The notes below the pieces were generated by a model. That model was not told the DNA's origin. It was given only the letters and a program-made list of their open reading frames with translations, and made no database searches. Below are positions 23,651-35,720 of a DNA stretch of 62,000 bases, piece after piece. How positions within the stretch are numbered: the stretch's first letter is position 1; every line of letters begins with the position of its first letter. This DNA is from Cristatella mucedo (taxonomy: Eukaryota; Bryozoa; Phylactolaemata; Cristatellidae), in contig WPIO01000072.1 in the NCBI GenBank assembly GCA_009760855.2, forward strand, positions 1,430,001 to 1,492,000, in the 5' to 3' direction. The position numbers and the translations under genes are program-made.

Positions 23651-25237
23651 TAGCGAGACATTAAACAGGTAAAATCTAGCGTTTAGGACATTAAACAGGT
23701 GTAATTGTAGAGGCTTTCCAATAACTGTGCAACGCCGATTAAATTGCTTGCATTCTATTCAGCATGTAGCCTGCCCGCAGACGCTGCGCCTTCAAATTTA
23801 AATTGGACCTTAGTAACTGTCGCCGGATGACTTTTCACAGCATTCTGAGGCATGACTGGTGAGCTGCTACCACAACGAGTGTTTATCAGCGCTTTAAACT
23901 TATGGGTCATAGGTCTGATAGCCGAGCTGCTTCTAATGCGAACGCAGGAAGCAAGGATGTTCTTACTGACCCGCCGAAGAAGGCCTGCCGGAAGGTCTCG
24001 ACTAATGGCGACCTCCCACCTTATGCTAAGCAGGTTCTGTTTTGAGTAGCTGATCGGATGACAGCTTATTTACAGTCACAGCTAAAATATCAGCAGAATA
24101 TCCGAAGGTATCACGGACTAATCAGATAAAATTGATGTGAACCCTGTAAAACTACTATGGAGCAATATCGACAGATGGCAGAAGCCGGGTGTTCGGCCAG
24201 CGCAGTAGCCAGCCTTTTCAGTAAGACTCTGGCTCTTTGATATTTGCTACAGTAGAAGAGGCAGAACCAAAAGTGGTAGCCTCTATTCCTCTACAGATAA
24301 ATAGGTCATACAAAATCATGGTAGGATAACTCCACACTAAATGCATACAGACCAACAGCATGTTTTGTTATGGAGTTGTCAGTGAATACTTCATATGCGT
24401 CGCATAACTTTAGTATGCCTGGCATCATAGAAAAATCTCTTATTACACCCGAAAAAATTGACCCCGAGCACGTCGTGAATTATTTGACTTTTTTTTACTT
24501 TAGCCTTGTCCTTTACTCGAGCAATCTGTGCAATTTCTTCGTCGCAAGTGCACGCTTGTACAACCCTCCTTTTTATTCCAGTTGCCTCATTTTCTCTACA
24601 ATAACGACAAATAATGTTTATTCCAACGTTTTTATTTACCTTTTAATTATAATGTTATTGCTATCTTTAATGATGGTTCAGTAAAAATAGGCCACTTGGC
24701 TGCCACTGGGACTCAAGTTAATACATTCTCCCAGTAAACGATAATTATTGAGGGTGTAAAAACCTGCCGTTTTGTATACTTAAATTATCTTCAAGCATAG
24801 GTATAGCCGACAATCTTTTAATGGGATGGTGTCTTAAAAGATGGCTTAAAATTGACCTTAAAAAGCCAGCCAATCTTATCGGACCAGCCTGCCGCCCGTC
24901 TTAGAAGAACTTTCGCCCGCCAGGCTCCTCACCACGCTCTTGCAAAAAGCGGATTATCTTATACTTGTACGCCATAATAACTTGTTTCTCAAGCGATTTT
25001 GTTAGGAACAGTTATGATAAATGTCATACTAATTTTTGGCAGCCTCTCACTTCGGCAGATTTCAATGGGAACAGTGTTTGATCGGAAGTTGTTTAACAAT
25101 ACATGATTTACATGCTATTGGTTTGAAGTGATAAGGACAACTAGTATAAAGAATGGCTAAAGAGAGGACTATTATTGCGTGCGTAGTCAGAATAATCTTG
25201 AAATCACTTTCTTATTGCTTCCTTTTGGTTGTTGCAG
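23651..25237 (+). other. Intron, no recognised gene
   Basis: Rest of the 8.3-kb intron, including the TTGCTTCCTTTTGGTTGTTGCAG acceptor region. A 104-codon frame at 24370-24684 is hydrophobic and AT-driven, with no recognisable similarity. Confidence 0.4.
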
Positions 25238-25412
25238 GTACAGCTCCAATTAGGTTTCGATGTCTTGATCCTGAAGGCTTAAAAGGAGTGCACAAACTTG
25301 TTTCGAATTTCAATGCACCACGTGTGCAGCTTCTACCACTGGATGGAGCGCTAATTGCACCCCTTGCCTGCCAAATCTTGGAGTGCTCTGCAATACCAAT
25401 TTCATTAGACAA
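25238..25412 (+). CDS. ADCY10-like: Soluble adenylyl cyclase-like, exon after Walker B
   Basis: Encodes TAPIRFRCLDPEGL and VQLLPLDGALIAPLACQIL, ending ISLDK. The family has a similar strand-helix pattern after the Walker B region. Entry phase 1 completes Gly with the exon at 16896. Donor GACAA|GTAAGC, phase 2, restored to Lys by the exon at 27531. Confidence 0.82.
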
Positions 25413-26549
25413 GTAAGCCCTAAGCTTGTGATCAAGATCGGCTAGATTTTGAAGCAAGCGCCAGGAATGATTCGAGATTTCCAGCAAAGTTTCTTGCATT
25501 TGCCGTAATATTGACAGCGGAGCAGACACAGTTGTAGGCACATTGCAATGTTTTCAACTTTTTAGAACTGCATAAATCATCCGACTAAAACTTAAAGTGT
25601 TGGCAGCTTTAAAGCTCCGTGTCTTTAAAATTATTGGGCCACTGAGCAAGGTCAGGAGATGAGGAAGAGATGTGGGGCCCACGCTCCCCGTTACTCTGAC
25701 TGGTGAGGTAATGCTGAACTACCGCAACCAAAACTGCAGCTGCACAAGTCCCTTCGGCCAAACATTACCCATAATCCCTTGTGGATATGCAATAGACCTT
25801 TCTAGGTGGCTACCAGGCTTTCAGGAAGTGGCAATCAGAGAGCAGGTCTTGCGACATTCTGGTGCCGGGTGAACTCCAGACCTTTCTCCGTAAGGAGCTA
25901 TTATTTTTTCCTAAATGGAGCTAAAATGTATACTAGCACTGCTGGCGCTTTCGGCCTGAGTTATTTTACAGAGGAATTTTTTTTATTCTTTGAAGGGATT
26001 AATCATGTCTTTAAAGTTGCTGAGCTGATGAATCCCTTAGACGGGTCCAGAAAGAATGTGCGGTGAATGAGGCTTTCTTGTGGAGAGCCTTGGGCACGTA
26101 ACTATTAGATTTACAAAATAATTTTGCAAGCTAAACTTATAGCGATATAGAAAGTTTATAACAAGATGACCAAACATCGAAATCGTATAGAGGGGTTGAA
26201 CGAAGAGTTTTTTCTTGGCAGGTTTAAAGGGGATCCCTGATTTTGAGTCACGCCTCTCGAGGTCGATACTTACTTTCCTTGCCATAATCCTTGCCACACC
26301 ATCGATGCTGAGGCATCGCTGTAGTACCCACTAGCACCTATTATAGTTCAACAATCCACCACCCAACAAACCATTGAGTGCTTTGCTTTCCGATCAGGCT
26401 TCCCGTGAGTAGCCTGGCTTCAATCTCAAATACTCAAAACTAGCCCTCTCGAAAGACCAGGAAATTAGCAGAATTCTGGCAAAGCAAGATTCTTGGCGGG
26501 ACCTTCCTCTTAATATGGTCGATAGCATCTGCTAGGTGATCCTCTACTT

Positions 26550-26743
26550 CAGCAGTTTTCAACATTCCTTATGCTGCGATCCTTTAATACAGTACCTCAT
26601 TATTATGATGACACCCAACTATAAAATTATTGTGTGCAAAATGTGGCAATGTGTGTTTTCCGAGGGTCTTAGGCGACCCCTGTGAAATGGTCGTTTGACC
26701 CCCCCCCCCAAAGGGGTAGCGACCCACAGGTTAAGAGCCGCTG
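26550..26743. mobile_element. hAT MITE resembling SPIN (SPACE INVADERS)
   Basis: A complete 194-bp element. The left end is CAGCAGTTTTCAACATTCC followed by TATGCTGCGATCCTTTAATACAG. The right end is GGTCGTTTGACC, a run of 11 C, AAAGGGG, then ACCCACAGGTTAAGAGCCGCTG. The ends are inverted repeats of the hAT type (CAG.GGTTCTCAACC). The perfect 8-bp target duplication CTCTACTT flanks it at 26542-26549 and 26744-26751. The whole pattern matches what I know of internally deleted SPIN copies. There is no transposase, so it was mobilised in trans. Confidence 0.85.
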
Positions 26744-27530
26744 CTCTACTTCAATACGCCCTTAGCCCCTGATATATTACTCGTTCGAGAAAAATACCTC
26801 ATTAGTCCTATGTTATTTAAAGAGCTCTGCTGTACAAGGTTTTTCATTTTCTAATGAACGGTCAGATTTCTGTCATCTTTCAAGGTGCAACACGCTCTTC
26901 CTACTTACTGATCTAGCACTAGTTACACTGATGTTAGCGATTGATCGTTTCCAAGTTGCTAAAAATAGCTACGATCGCAATATCGTCGATGCTCAGTGTA
27001 TGCGATGCGATGCGTCAGTCGCTATTGCAAGATCTAGAATCCACAAGCAGTAACGGTACAGCTAACTGTGGGTTAAGAAACTTTTCTTTTATTGTTAACT
27101 GCGGCGTTCAATATAGACGGAGCCTCAAAAATTATTAACATTCAATTAGTATCGAAAGGCATTTTAGGTAACATTGCGAGCTCTTTTTAAAAAGTAAGAC
27201 AGTGAAGAAATGCTCACAATTATAGCTATTTAAAAAAAGAACTTTGAATTAATTAACAGTAACATTTTGCCGTAATAGTTGAAGCAACGTCAGCTTACGA
27301 TGTCGAATTTGGTACATATGGGTCAGATTTCATTATTAAGACTAATTTTTTTTAAGTCGATTGCTTAGACTTTAGTTCATTGCTTGATCTTTAGAGTCCA
27401 TTACTTCATCTCTTACTTAACTGCTTATTGCATATATTAAAAACTCAATCTTTCTAGTGCACTTCTGAATTAAATTCACCCTTATTTAGCTACCTGTAGT
27501 AAATTCGTAATGAATATTACCATTTTCCAG
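26744..27530 (+). other. Intron remainder before exon 27531
   Basis: AT-rich, with a TATTACCATTTTCCAG acceptor at its end. I see nothing else. Confidence 0.5.
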
Positions 27531-27750
27531 GCTTCTACGAGAAAAGAGTGAGAGACTTCCAGGACATGTCGAATTGATCTTGAATGATCTTAGGAACAAC
27601 AAGATGTTCATTAAAGTCTCTAGTATCAAGCAAGTGCAGGATAGGGATGAAAACTATGTCTGGCCTGATATACAGCTTGTGACTGGGAAGGAATGTTTAC
27701 TTGCAAGGAAGAAAAGCTTGCTGAAGGCTCGTAATAAGTGGGCGTTTGAG
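27531..27750 (+). CDS. ADCY10-like: Soluble adenylyl cyclase-like, exon after the NTPase core
   Basis: Encodes LLREKSERLPGHVELILNDLRNN followed by a charged middle and a lysine-rich NKWAFE end. It matches the segment of ADCY10 with a KS.G.P...EELL pattern. Acceptor ATTTTCCAG, donor GAG|GTAACT, phase 0. Confidence 0.85.
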
Positions 27751-27866
27751 GTAACTCCAGCGGCGACCGTCAAAACTCATTGCTGCAATACAGACTGTTG
27801 CCTGCTGATGTGCTCGCGAAAAATTCAAGCCAATAGCCAACGCTTGGTCGCTGTCATGCTATCTAG

Positions 27867-27988
27867 GAGTCCAAGGCTGATTCTCTGATTGACAAGAAGC
27901 TTGGGGAAATCGAGGAGAGGATATGCGTACTCAAACCAAGCGTCGATTTGGAGTACAACAAATGCCATCTGCCGCAGTCGCTCAAGGG
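27867..27988 (+). pseudogene. ADCY10-like: Soluble adenylyl cyclase-like exon with an apparent +1 frameshift
   Basis: From CTATCTAG it reads ESKADSLIDKKLGEIEERICVLKPSVDLEYN in phase 0, consistent with the previous exon. Family-like sequence then continues as CHLPQSLK, but only after shifting frame across an AAAA run at 27960-27963; the uninterrupted frame reaches TAG at 27990. The donor AAGG|GTAGGA, phase 1, joins to 28136 giving SLKDEILTQF, as in the family. Either the allele or gene is broken here, or one A is a sequence error. Confidence 0.7.
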
Positions 27989-28135
27989 TAGGAACATATG
28001 ACTGTGCAGCTCCCATTGGCTTTAACGGCTGCACGCGACAATGACAATAGCGTCAGACCTTCCTGCCTTTGGGTACCTCTCGTATGCATTCCATTCTATG
28101 TGCACGGATAGCTAGCTAGATTGACTTCTTTCCAG

Positions 28136-28346
28136 ATGAAATTCTCACGCAATTTGACCAGCTAACACAGGACGAACAGCTAGTACTTAAATGCGCGTCA
28201 GCGATAGGCGATACGTTCTACCGGCAGCTGCTGGAAGAGATCTATCCTCTACCGCCCATCAAGTTGGTCACAAGCCTCGATTCGCTGTTCCAGCGTGCAA
28301 CGATTAGGTGCTTCTACAGCAACGAGCTCGATACGGCACAGCAGGT
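28136..28346 (+). CDS. ADCY10-like: Soluble adenylyl cyclase-like exon
   Basis: Encodes DEILTQFDQLTQDEQLVLKCASAIGDTF and LLEEIYPL, then SLDSLFQRATIRCFY. It matches the ADCY10 segment with ..LDSM...Q..VRCAA.IG.TF. The acceptor is GACTTCTTTCCAG. The end is uncertain by two bases: CAG|GTGTGC (28344, phase 0) is the better donor, while 28346 gives a phase that joins the next exon. Confidence 0.85.
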
Positions 28347-28449
28347 GTGCTCTGCTAGGCGACTCCTCAAGTGCGCCGCCAGCTTGTGGGACGCTCTTCT
28401 CGACCGCCCGCGCAGGCGCACTGCCTCCAGCAAACTCCTTTTGACTCAG

Positions 28450-28592
28450 GTGGTTCGACGTCGAGGATCCGGCTGCTTTTGCTCAACTGCGACTATTGAT
28501 CAAGGCCAAGGAGACAACCCCGATAGCGCCACGCCGCAGCAATCTGACCGCCCAAGTGACAGCAGCTCCACATGTCAGCTATTCTCCTTCTC
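28450..28592 (+). CDS. Soluble adenylyl cyclase-like, tentative short exon
   Basis: After CCTTTTGACTCAG the frame WFDVEDPAAFAQLRLLIKAK is protein-like. It fills a gap where the family has a variable linker. A donor at TCTC|GTTAGT, phase 1, would join 28686. The region is GC-rich and several frames stay open (one runs for 189 codons), so frame choice is uncertain. Confidence 0.45.
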
Positions 28593-28685
28593 GTTAGTAC
28601 CACCCTCGACTACGCGCACAACAAACGAGTCACTCTTTCTCCGACGCCGCGTCCAGTGCTGCCTCCAGCCAGCGTTAAGACCCAG

Positions 28686-28993
28686 CAAACAGCGTGCTGC
28701 TTATTTTGAACTGCAGCAGCCCGCTTCTTCGGGAGACGATATACGACTCTTTGCTGGAAGAGCAGCGGCGGTTCTTTCACTACAAGATCGCCTCGTTCCT
28801 CGAAGACCGGATGCTCAAGCTCAGCCAAGATGAGGCGGCTAAAATTACGGTGCAGGACACGTTCTCAGCAGCTGACGTGGTGGTGATGTTTAAAAGTGCT
28901 GGCATGGATTTGCCAAGCCTTGAGGACGTTCCTGAGATGAAGCTGCGATGCGGTAACCTCTTTGGATTCATTCGGCTGGAGGGCTGCCTCAAC
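28686..28993 (+). CDS. ADCY10-like: Soluble adenylyl cyclase-like exon (helical region after NTPase)
   Basis: Encodes ANSVLLILNCSSPLLRETIYDSLL and EEQRRFFHYKIASFLEDR, matching the ADCY10 stretch F.NP..Q.TAYE....QR...H...ARFLE. It continues to GFIRLEGCLN. The frame has a stop at 28676-28678, so the start lies after it; AG at 28678-28679, 28684-28685 or 28691-28692 are options. Donor AAC|GTAAGC, phase 0. Confidence 0.85.
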
Positions 28994-31167
28994 GTAAGCC
29001 AATGGTCATTTATTAGGACCAACTCTTATCTTATTCTTGCTGTGTCGTTCAGCTAGCTTGTGCTTACTCGGCGAGATAGGCACTAAGCCTGTAGGCATCC
29101 CGATGGGATTGAGTACGAGACACTTATAAGTAACTTTTTAAAGGTCTTTGGTAATTTAAAATAGCATAAAAGCAATGATAATGTAACAGCTCCGATAGAG
29201 CATGTGACATGTCGTTTTAGCATTTAACCCTATCTGATGGAACATAGTACACTACTGCGCGTTGCATAAGTGTCCTTTTTGTCTTTTCATAAACCAATGA
29301 TGAAAAAGTACGCTTACATTCAATTTTCGCTTCGCTAGCATAACATGAAGCACCAGCAACCAAAAATCAAGTAAGACTCCCCTTAATCCGTCAGGTATCG
29401 TAGCACCGAGTACTTTACTTATTTTTTTACTATTTTTTCTCGTCCACTTACACATCTAGCAGACTTATGTGCGTAAAATGTGAATACAGCGTCTTACCGA
29501 AAGAATATCTTGGGTAAATTTAAGACCTTATATTTTGAAATTAAGCGTTCACCTAATTGGGATATCCGGTGCTCTAAAATGCAGGCAGAACATTTCACGA
29601 TTGAATAGTAAAACTTTGTCTAACATGAATTTTATATATTGACCACAATACACAGTTTGTGAATTGTAGTTAAGTTTTTTATAGAAGCGCAGCACTATTT
29701 GAAAGAAGCATCAAGTGTCCAAACAACAATTAGGAAAACAGCTACCTTAGATAATAAATGCTTGTCAAAGTGCGGCTAAAATAACATCTGGTGGCCAGTA
29801 GAGTCCACCAGCGCAGCTTTTTACAGAAAGAGTATTCCACATAAAGAGATCAGAAATTTGTGCATCATAAAGGCTGAACCCGCAACTTCGGCTCCTCAAA
29901 CTGGCGTTTCATAATTCTCAAATTTAATTTGAAAAAAGCTCTAATCTCATCTGCTAGGAACTCATTACGACCAGAATAAAAGCAAAATACACAAGCTGAG
30001 GATGCTTAATTTCCCACCTCGCAGCACTTAAGACATTGTTCACCATGTTGTTTGGCGATACTATAACTTGGCTTCGGCAAGCGGAGGCATCCATCTTCTA
30101 CCAGACACGGCAGAACTTTGCACCGCTCGCCCGGAGGTTGCTTTAGAAAGTGGGTGCGGAACAAGCCTCGTTGACACCCTTGAAATTGAGGCTCGTTGCA
30201 ACTGGTTGTAGCTCATATAACAGTGACAGTCTTGCCGCTCGCACGAGAGCACAGCGATCCTCCGTGTACCACATACAGCCTAAATTTCGTTGGCGCAACT
30301 AGGAGTGAATCATGCAGGTAAAAGTCAACTGAGGAGGCAAACGTAAGACTTTTAAGCGAATATTAAAACTCATGCAGGGAACATAAAACGAATATTTTAG
30401 CACCGGCCACTGAGACTGCACCTTGCTGTGCGCATGATGCAGTGGTTAACCACTAACTTTAATGACTAATTCTTACTTTTCAGAATTGCTAAATCTTTTT
30501 CTTGCAATAGCCAGCTCTCCAGGAGCGAATCAACTAGCAGCTTATATTTAGCTTTATTTATTTAGTAAACTTTAATAATCTTTCTGATAAAGTATTTTGA
30601 AAAGTATTATTATCTGGGAAATTTAGCATTAGAATGGTATTTTCTATCAAAATCTCATCTATTTGTCTTCGGGCCCAAAAAATTAAAAGTATAAGCTCTA
30701 CAATATGCTTCATCTCCAAACTTTAACTTTCCTTATTTTTATTTCTTGCTTGCATTATTAGCTATTTAGCTTCGCTATCAGCTCATTTATATTACTTTCT
30801 TTGCTTTATTCCTCAGCCTTTCTGTCTTAGAAAAAGCCACACACGCACCATTCATGAGTGATTCGTAGTTCGGTCTTCCATCGCTAGTCTGGGAGGTGAC
30901 GACGTGAAGCGACTAACTTCATTGAGCCTCGATAATATCTCTATTTTAATCTGATTAATGAAGCTAATGTCAATGGAAACTACCTTTTCGCCACTACTGC
31001 GGCACTTGCCCAAAGTAAGCGACATCTGAGCTGAGTACTCGACCTTTATTATTGTACTAGACTAATGCTGGCGATTTATGCGATTTCATTATTAAGTCGT
31101 ACGCTATCTCGTACAAATAGATACTTTGAATTTAGATTGGCAAGGTTAAACTGATCATTTCTAATAT
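28994..31167 (+). other. Intron, no recognised gene
   Basis: Start of an 8.45-kb intron that ends at 37444. AT-rich. The open frames are short and show no similarity. Confidence 0.45.
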
Positions 31168-31850
31168 AATAATAATAATGCACTTGATAAAGCGCCCTCA
31201 GAGAACTCAATCTTTTTCTAGGCGCTTTACATTTGCTGCAAAGAGAAACACGACGGAATAGTGAGTAATATCATTCTTGATTAACAACATGAATAATATG
31301 GTTAGGGGTGACATGCACAGGGTCAGCATGCAAGTGTGGTTAGTGGCAGCATGTATTGTCAGCACGCATAAGCACATGAAGGACGAATCACAGGGACCCA
31401 CTAAATGCTGTTCTAAATAGGTGTGTTTTTTAAGTTCTGTTTAAATGTGGTCAAGTCAGGGGATGTTCTGACACAAGTCGGTTATGAGTTCTAGGCTTTT
31501 GGAGCATACGAACAAGATGCACGGTCTCCAAAGAGTTTGAGGTTTGTACAAGGTATTGGTTAACTGTTGGATTCCGACAAGCGGGTGGTACGATGCTTGG
31601 CCTGACGGGGGAGTAGTTCTGAGAGATAGGCTGGAGCGAAATAATGAAGTGACCTAAATGTGAGTGACACAACCTTGAAGTCTACTCGTTGCTTGACTGG
31701 TAGCCAGTGCAGGTCGGCGAGAAGTGGTTTGATGTGGCAACTGCGACGCTCACGACAGACAAGCCTAGCTGCGGAGTTGTGCACCAGCTGTAGTCGCCTA
31801 ATTGTACATGCCGGTTCTATCAGAATCAGGCAGTGTAAAAAGCGATGCTG
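31168..31850 (-). mobile_element. LINE family A fragment
   Basis: On the minus strand: NSAARLVCRERRSCHIKPLLADLHWLPVKQRVDFKV, AYLSELLP.QAKHRTTR, PTVNQYLVQTSNSLETVHLV (a shifted frame of the PRTNLKSFGDRAF region), the 3' UTR and the hairpin tail GCGCCTAGAAAAAG...TGAGGGCGCTTTATCAAG plus ATTATTATT. It is 5' truncated and frameshifted. Confidence 0.88.
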
Positions 31851-31859
31851 ACATCAGGT

Positions 31860-34300
31860 TCTTATCCTTTCGATCTGAACAGGTCTCTATAGTGATGTCA
31901 AAATTGCACGATGTCAGCCAACGGTGTTTGAAGCCATGACTCTAGCTCTAGAGTAGATCAATGAATGCTTGTCTTGTTCATCAAAATAAGGCATAGTATA
32001 TTGACTTTCGGCATTACAGCTGGAGATAGTATGCTCTAAAAAGCAAGATAAGCATCTGCAGAATAGTATGGCCGTAATAAGAATTCGTCAAATTAAACTG
32101 CTTTACACTTCTGATGACTGGGTGGATTGCAGATTGCAAGAACTCTTTCCAATCGGATTCCGCCACATTAGCCAGACGACTTCTTACGGTCCATTATTAT
32201 CCATCTGTTCCTGGCTTGAAAAAAAGTTTCACCATCAATCTCCATCATCTGATCCGCCGTCGGTGAATTTTTTCACGATCCGAACACTTAGTGGGTTCTA
32301 AAGTAATTTTTTCTTGTCAATGCTATCTTGCCCTTTCGGCGCATGAAAAAATGCGCACGCGTCCTTGCGTGTGTGAAGTTATACTTTTTCCAGAGATTAA
32401 ATGCAGCTTCACACAGTGCATCGAAATGTGGCGTTCGTTAGTTGAGCGAGCCCTTTTTCCTGACCGCGATTAGGCCTACAAGTGAACTACATTTGCTAGT
32501 TTACCAAGCGCCTATAAATTCGTTCTGCCATCACTAACGACAATTTATCTGCCCTAAAATTTCTCTATTCATAAGCCACTTGACTAGCAAGTGTTGCTTC
32601 GGAGCCACGGCCAGCGATCGGGAACGTTGGATCTGCCAGAACGTACCCGCATCCGTGGTAAAGTGATGAAGCGCATCTTGTGCACACACTGGCCGAATGC
32701 TCTCGCGTCGACCTGCTTAGTTAAAACGGTAAAGTGCCTCATTTGCATAAGTTAAGGAGCTTTCAGAGTAAGGAGAGACTGGCGACGTTACTAGCCTACC
32801 TAAAACGTCAGGCTTGCGCAGGTTCAAGAAAGAGCCAACCCCACGCCATTTTGAATTTCGTTATTGACCAATAGTCAAAAACGTTCGAGAGCAGCGGATT
32901 TACCATGGAAACGAATCCAACCACTCTTAAGCTCTGATGGCTGCAGCAAGGCATACTCATGAGCTCTGAGCTAGCTGTCAGACTACCCAAAGAATCAGTT
33001 TAACCTGTTTTCAAAGGCATTTTTGATAGCTTCAAGCCTCGTTTCTCACGAGCGGCTCTACTGATCGGGCAGCTCTCTCACCCCCCCCCCCCCCACCGGA
33101 AACAACGACTGGAAGAGCCTTGGAAAGCAGCGACGATAGTATGCGTCTCTCAAGGTTGTCCTTAAATAGCCAGTGGAGCGCCTATTCAAGAATGAAATGT
33201 CTCAAGGAAGCTTCTATCTGGAATCCGAGCCGAGCACTTCTACTTGAAACCGCTCTCCTCTACTCGATTAATGACGCGCTGGTTAGCAACGATTGCGCAT
33301 GGGGCATCACCGCCTCAGTCGCGCTCCACCCGTCGACAGCTTCCGACGCGGTCTACCGAGGAGACTTTGCTCGAGCGATTGAGAACCAAGGCAATTCTGC
33401 CTAGACTCTGGCTTGGTTTTGGAGCGTGCTTGTCCGATCACTATGAGTCCCCACTGCGAGGTCTGTCTTGGTTCTCGTAGAGTCCCCATGGTTTGTCGAG
33501 GGTCCTTTGTCATAACCCAGCGATCATGAGTGTAAGTCATACTTTCGCCATCGGCCCTTCCTACAGCGAAAGTGATACCCGGCTGCCCTACCATTAGAGC
33601 CCTGAGAATCAGTCGCGAAGGCTGAAACAAAGAAGCTTGCATTGCAGACATTCGATCCTGGCTGTCGGTAAAATTCTATTCACTAAATAATGATTAAACC
33701 GAATTTCGCATCATAAGAAGCCCTAAACCTGGAATAAGTAACTTGGCACAGTTTTAATTGAAGAGTTCGTAAATGCGACCGTCCTCAAGAGTGCTGACTA
33801 TTTTAGTGTCCTCTTTTACGATCACGTCGTCAAAACAGATTTAATTATAAGAACTCACCTGAAGCACGTCATTATTGATCTACCTAGTCCAAGAGTAGTT
33901 ACAACTGGCCTTAGCAGCTAGCTAAAGATCTTACAAACACCGGAGACGGCAAGGCTGCCTGAAAAGCCATTAAACCTCAACAGCTGGTCAAAAAACGGCA
34001 AAGGTTGGACATTAAATTGAAGAAATTCGTTTCGGTGCCGACTAGTGATTAAGTAGCTGGGACTTTTTGGTTGATCAGCAAGTGTTCATATGGTCTTACT
34101 GCCGTTTCACAATATGAAGGTGAATGACGACTTGGCTCTTTACGAGCGAGCTAGATTCCTTCGCTTGTTTCGGGCTTCTGGCTTTCTCGCATCCAATTTG
34201 GCCGATAGTGTAGACGTCCCTTTCTTTCACCTAAATAAGCTAGCGACAGAAACTACTTCCCTGCTGATCCTAGACCCTGAAATAAAAGTCCTCAATAATA
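31860..34300 (+). other. Intron with GC-rich unassigned patches
   Basis: A GC-rich area at about 33060-33650 has overlapping open frames on both strands (94 and 78 codons plus, 114 codons minus). None resembles the cyclase or a known mobile element. A run of 14 C starts at 33081. Confidence 0.35.
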
Positions 34301-34303
34301 ATA

Positions 34304-35625
34304 ATACTGCATTGTATACGGTGCCCTCAGAGAACTCAGTCTCTTTCTGGGCACTTTACATCTGCTGCAAAGGAAGCACGATTGAGTGGTTGGTTAGTGG
34401 TAGCATGCTCAATGACAACCAGCTTAACACGGTTAGGGGTGACATGCAAAAGGTCAGCATGCAAGTAATGTTAGTGGCAGAATTCGCATTGTCAGCCCGC
34501 ATGAGCACATAAATTGTTAATCACAGGGACCCACTAAATATTGTCCTAAATAGGTGTGTTTTTAGTTTCCTTTTTTAATGTGGACAAGTCTGGAGATGTT
34601 GTGGCGCATTTCAGGAATGAGCTCCAGGCTTTGGGAGCATGCGAAGTAAAGGCAAGGTCTACAAAAAATTTTAGATTTGTACGAGGTATAGGTAAATAGG
34701 TAAATTCCAAAAAAGCGATTGGTACGATGCTTAACCTGGTGGGGGAGTTGATCTGATACGTAGACTGGAGCCAAAGAATGAAGAGACCTAAAAGTGAGCG
34801 ACAGAACCTTGATGTCGATGTGTTGCTTGACTGGGAGCCAGTGCAGGTCTGCAAGAAGTAGAGTGGTGTGGCAACTGCGATGCTCACGACAAACAAACCT
34901 AATTGTAGAGTTTTGCACCAACTGTAAGCGCCTGAGTACACAGGCCGGTAGACCAGCAAGCAGTAAGTTACAGATGTCGATATCGGAAATCACAAATGCA
35001 TGAATCAATTTAGATGCGGTATCCCATTCTAATCAAGCCCGAATTTTATGTAGCTGAAAGTAGGCAGACTGTGAAGCTGATAGGGTCGTCTAATGAAAGG
35101 TCACTTTGGAACAGGACGCGTAGATTTTGTGCAGATTCAACAGGACGTGTGCTAGCAGAGCATATTTTGACCGTCAACCTTTCTATTCTTTGAATCACAC
35201 TTGGTTTGCTCATAATTAGTAATTTGGTTTTATCATCATTCAATTTAAGACAGTTTGCTGCCATCCATTTGCGAATGGCATCAATATAAGCAGCAAGGGA
35301 GATGAGAGAACTTGACGGGCTGGAGGGCTGAGATTGATCGAAGCAAAATTACAATTGAGTGTCATTGCGTAGAGGTGAAAGCCTTGATTGTGCCTACAAA
35401 TGACATCGGCAAGAGGAAGAGTAAAAACAGTAAAAGAATGAGACTAAGCACAGAGCCCTGAGGTACCCTACACTTCAGAGGTTCTACGGATGATTTTTGT
35501 TGATCCACATCAATACTCTGGAGTCTTCCATGTGATAGGACCTGAACTAGTGCAGTGCAGTGCCAGTGATGCCAAGGCAAGATGAGAACTTGAGCAAAGC
35601 CAATTTCTTCTCTGTGGAAAAAATA
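34304..35625 (-). mobile_element. LINE family A, longer 5'-truncated copy
   Basis: Minus strand, in order: RT palm region (GRLQSIDVDQQKSSVEPLK, then RVPQGSVLS), MAANCLKLNDDKTKLL, IHAFVISDIDICNLLLAGLPACVLRRLQLVQNS, and RFVCREHRSCHTTLLLADLHWLPVKQ. The 3' UTR follows, with the tail GTGCCCAGAAAGAG...CTGAGGGCAC plus ATTATTATT. Several frames are shifted. It lies inside the 28994-37444 intron. Confidence 0.88.
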
Positions 35626-35720
35626 TTATAATAATAATGCATTATAATTACTGCCAAATAAAAGTCTTTCTAAGCAATTCAAATACGCTGGAAAGGAAGG
35701 GTGATAATTGATTGTAATTG
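35626..35720 (-). mobile_element. Degenerate LINE A tail
   Basis: ATTATAATAATAATGCA, then AAGTCTTTCTAAGCAATTC and TGGAAAGGAAGG, looks like an eroded minus-strand LINE A 3' end next to the copy at 34304-35625. Confidence 0.45.

Noticed and set aside
28264-28833. 189-codon open frame
   Set aside because: Only its first part is cyclase-like. Further on, the family sequence appears in another frame after an intron, so the long frame is an artefact of GC-rich DNA.
33560-33600. A possible tRNA-like or hairpin element (GCCGGGTATCACTTTCGC-type, minus strand)
   Set aside because: No consistent A and B boxes and no second copy in the window.
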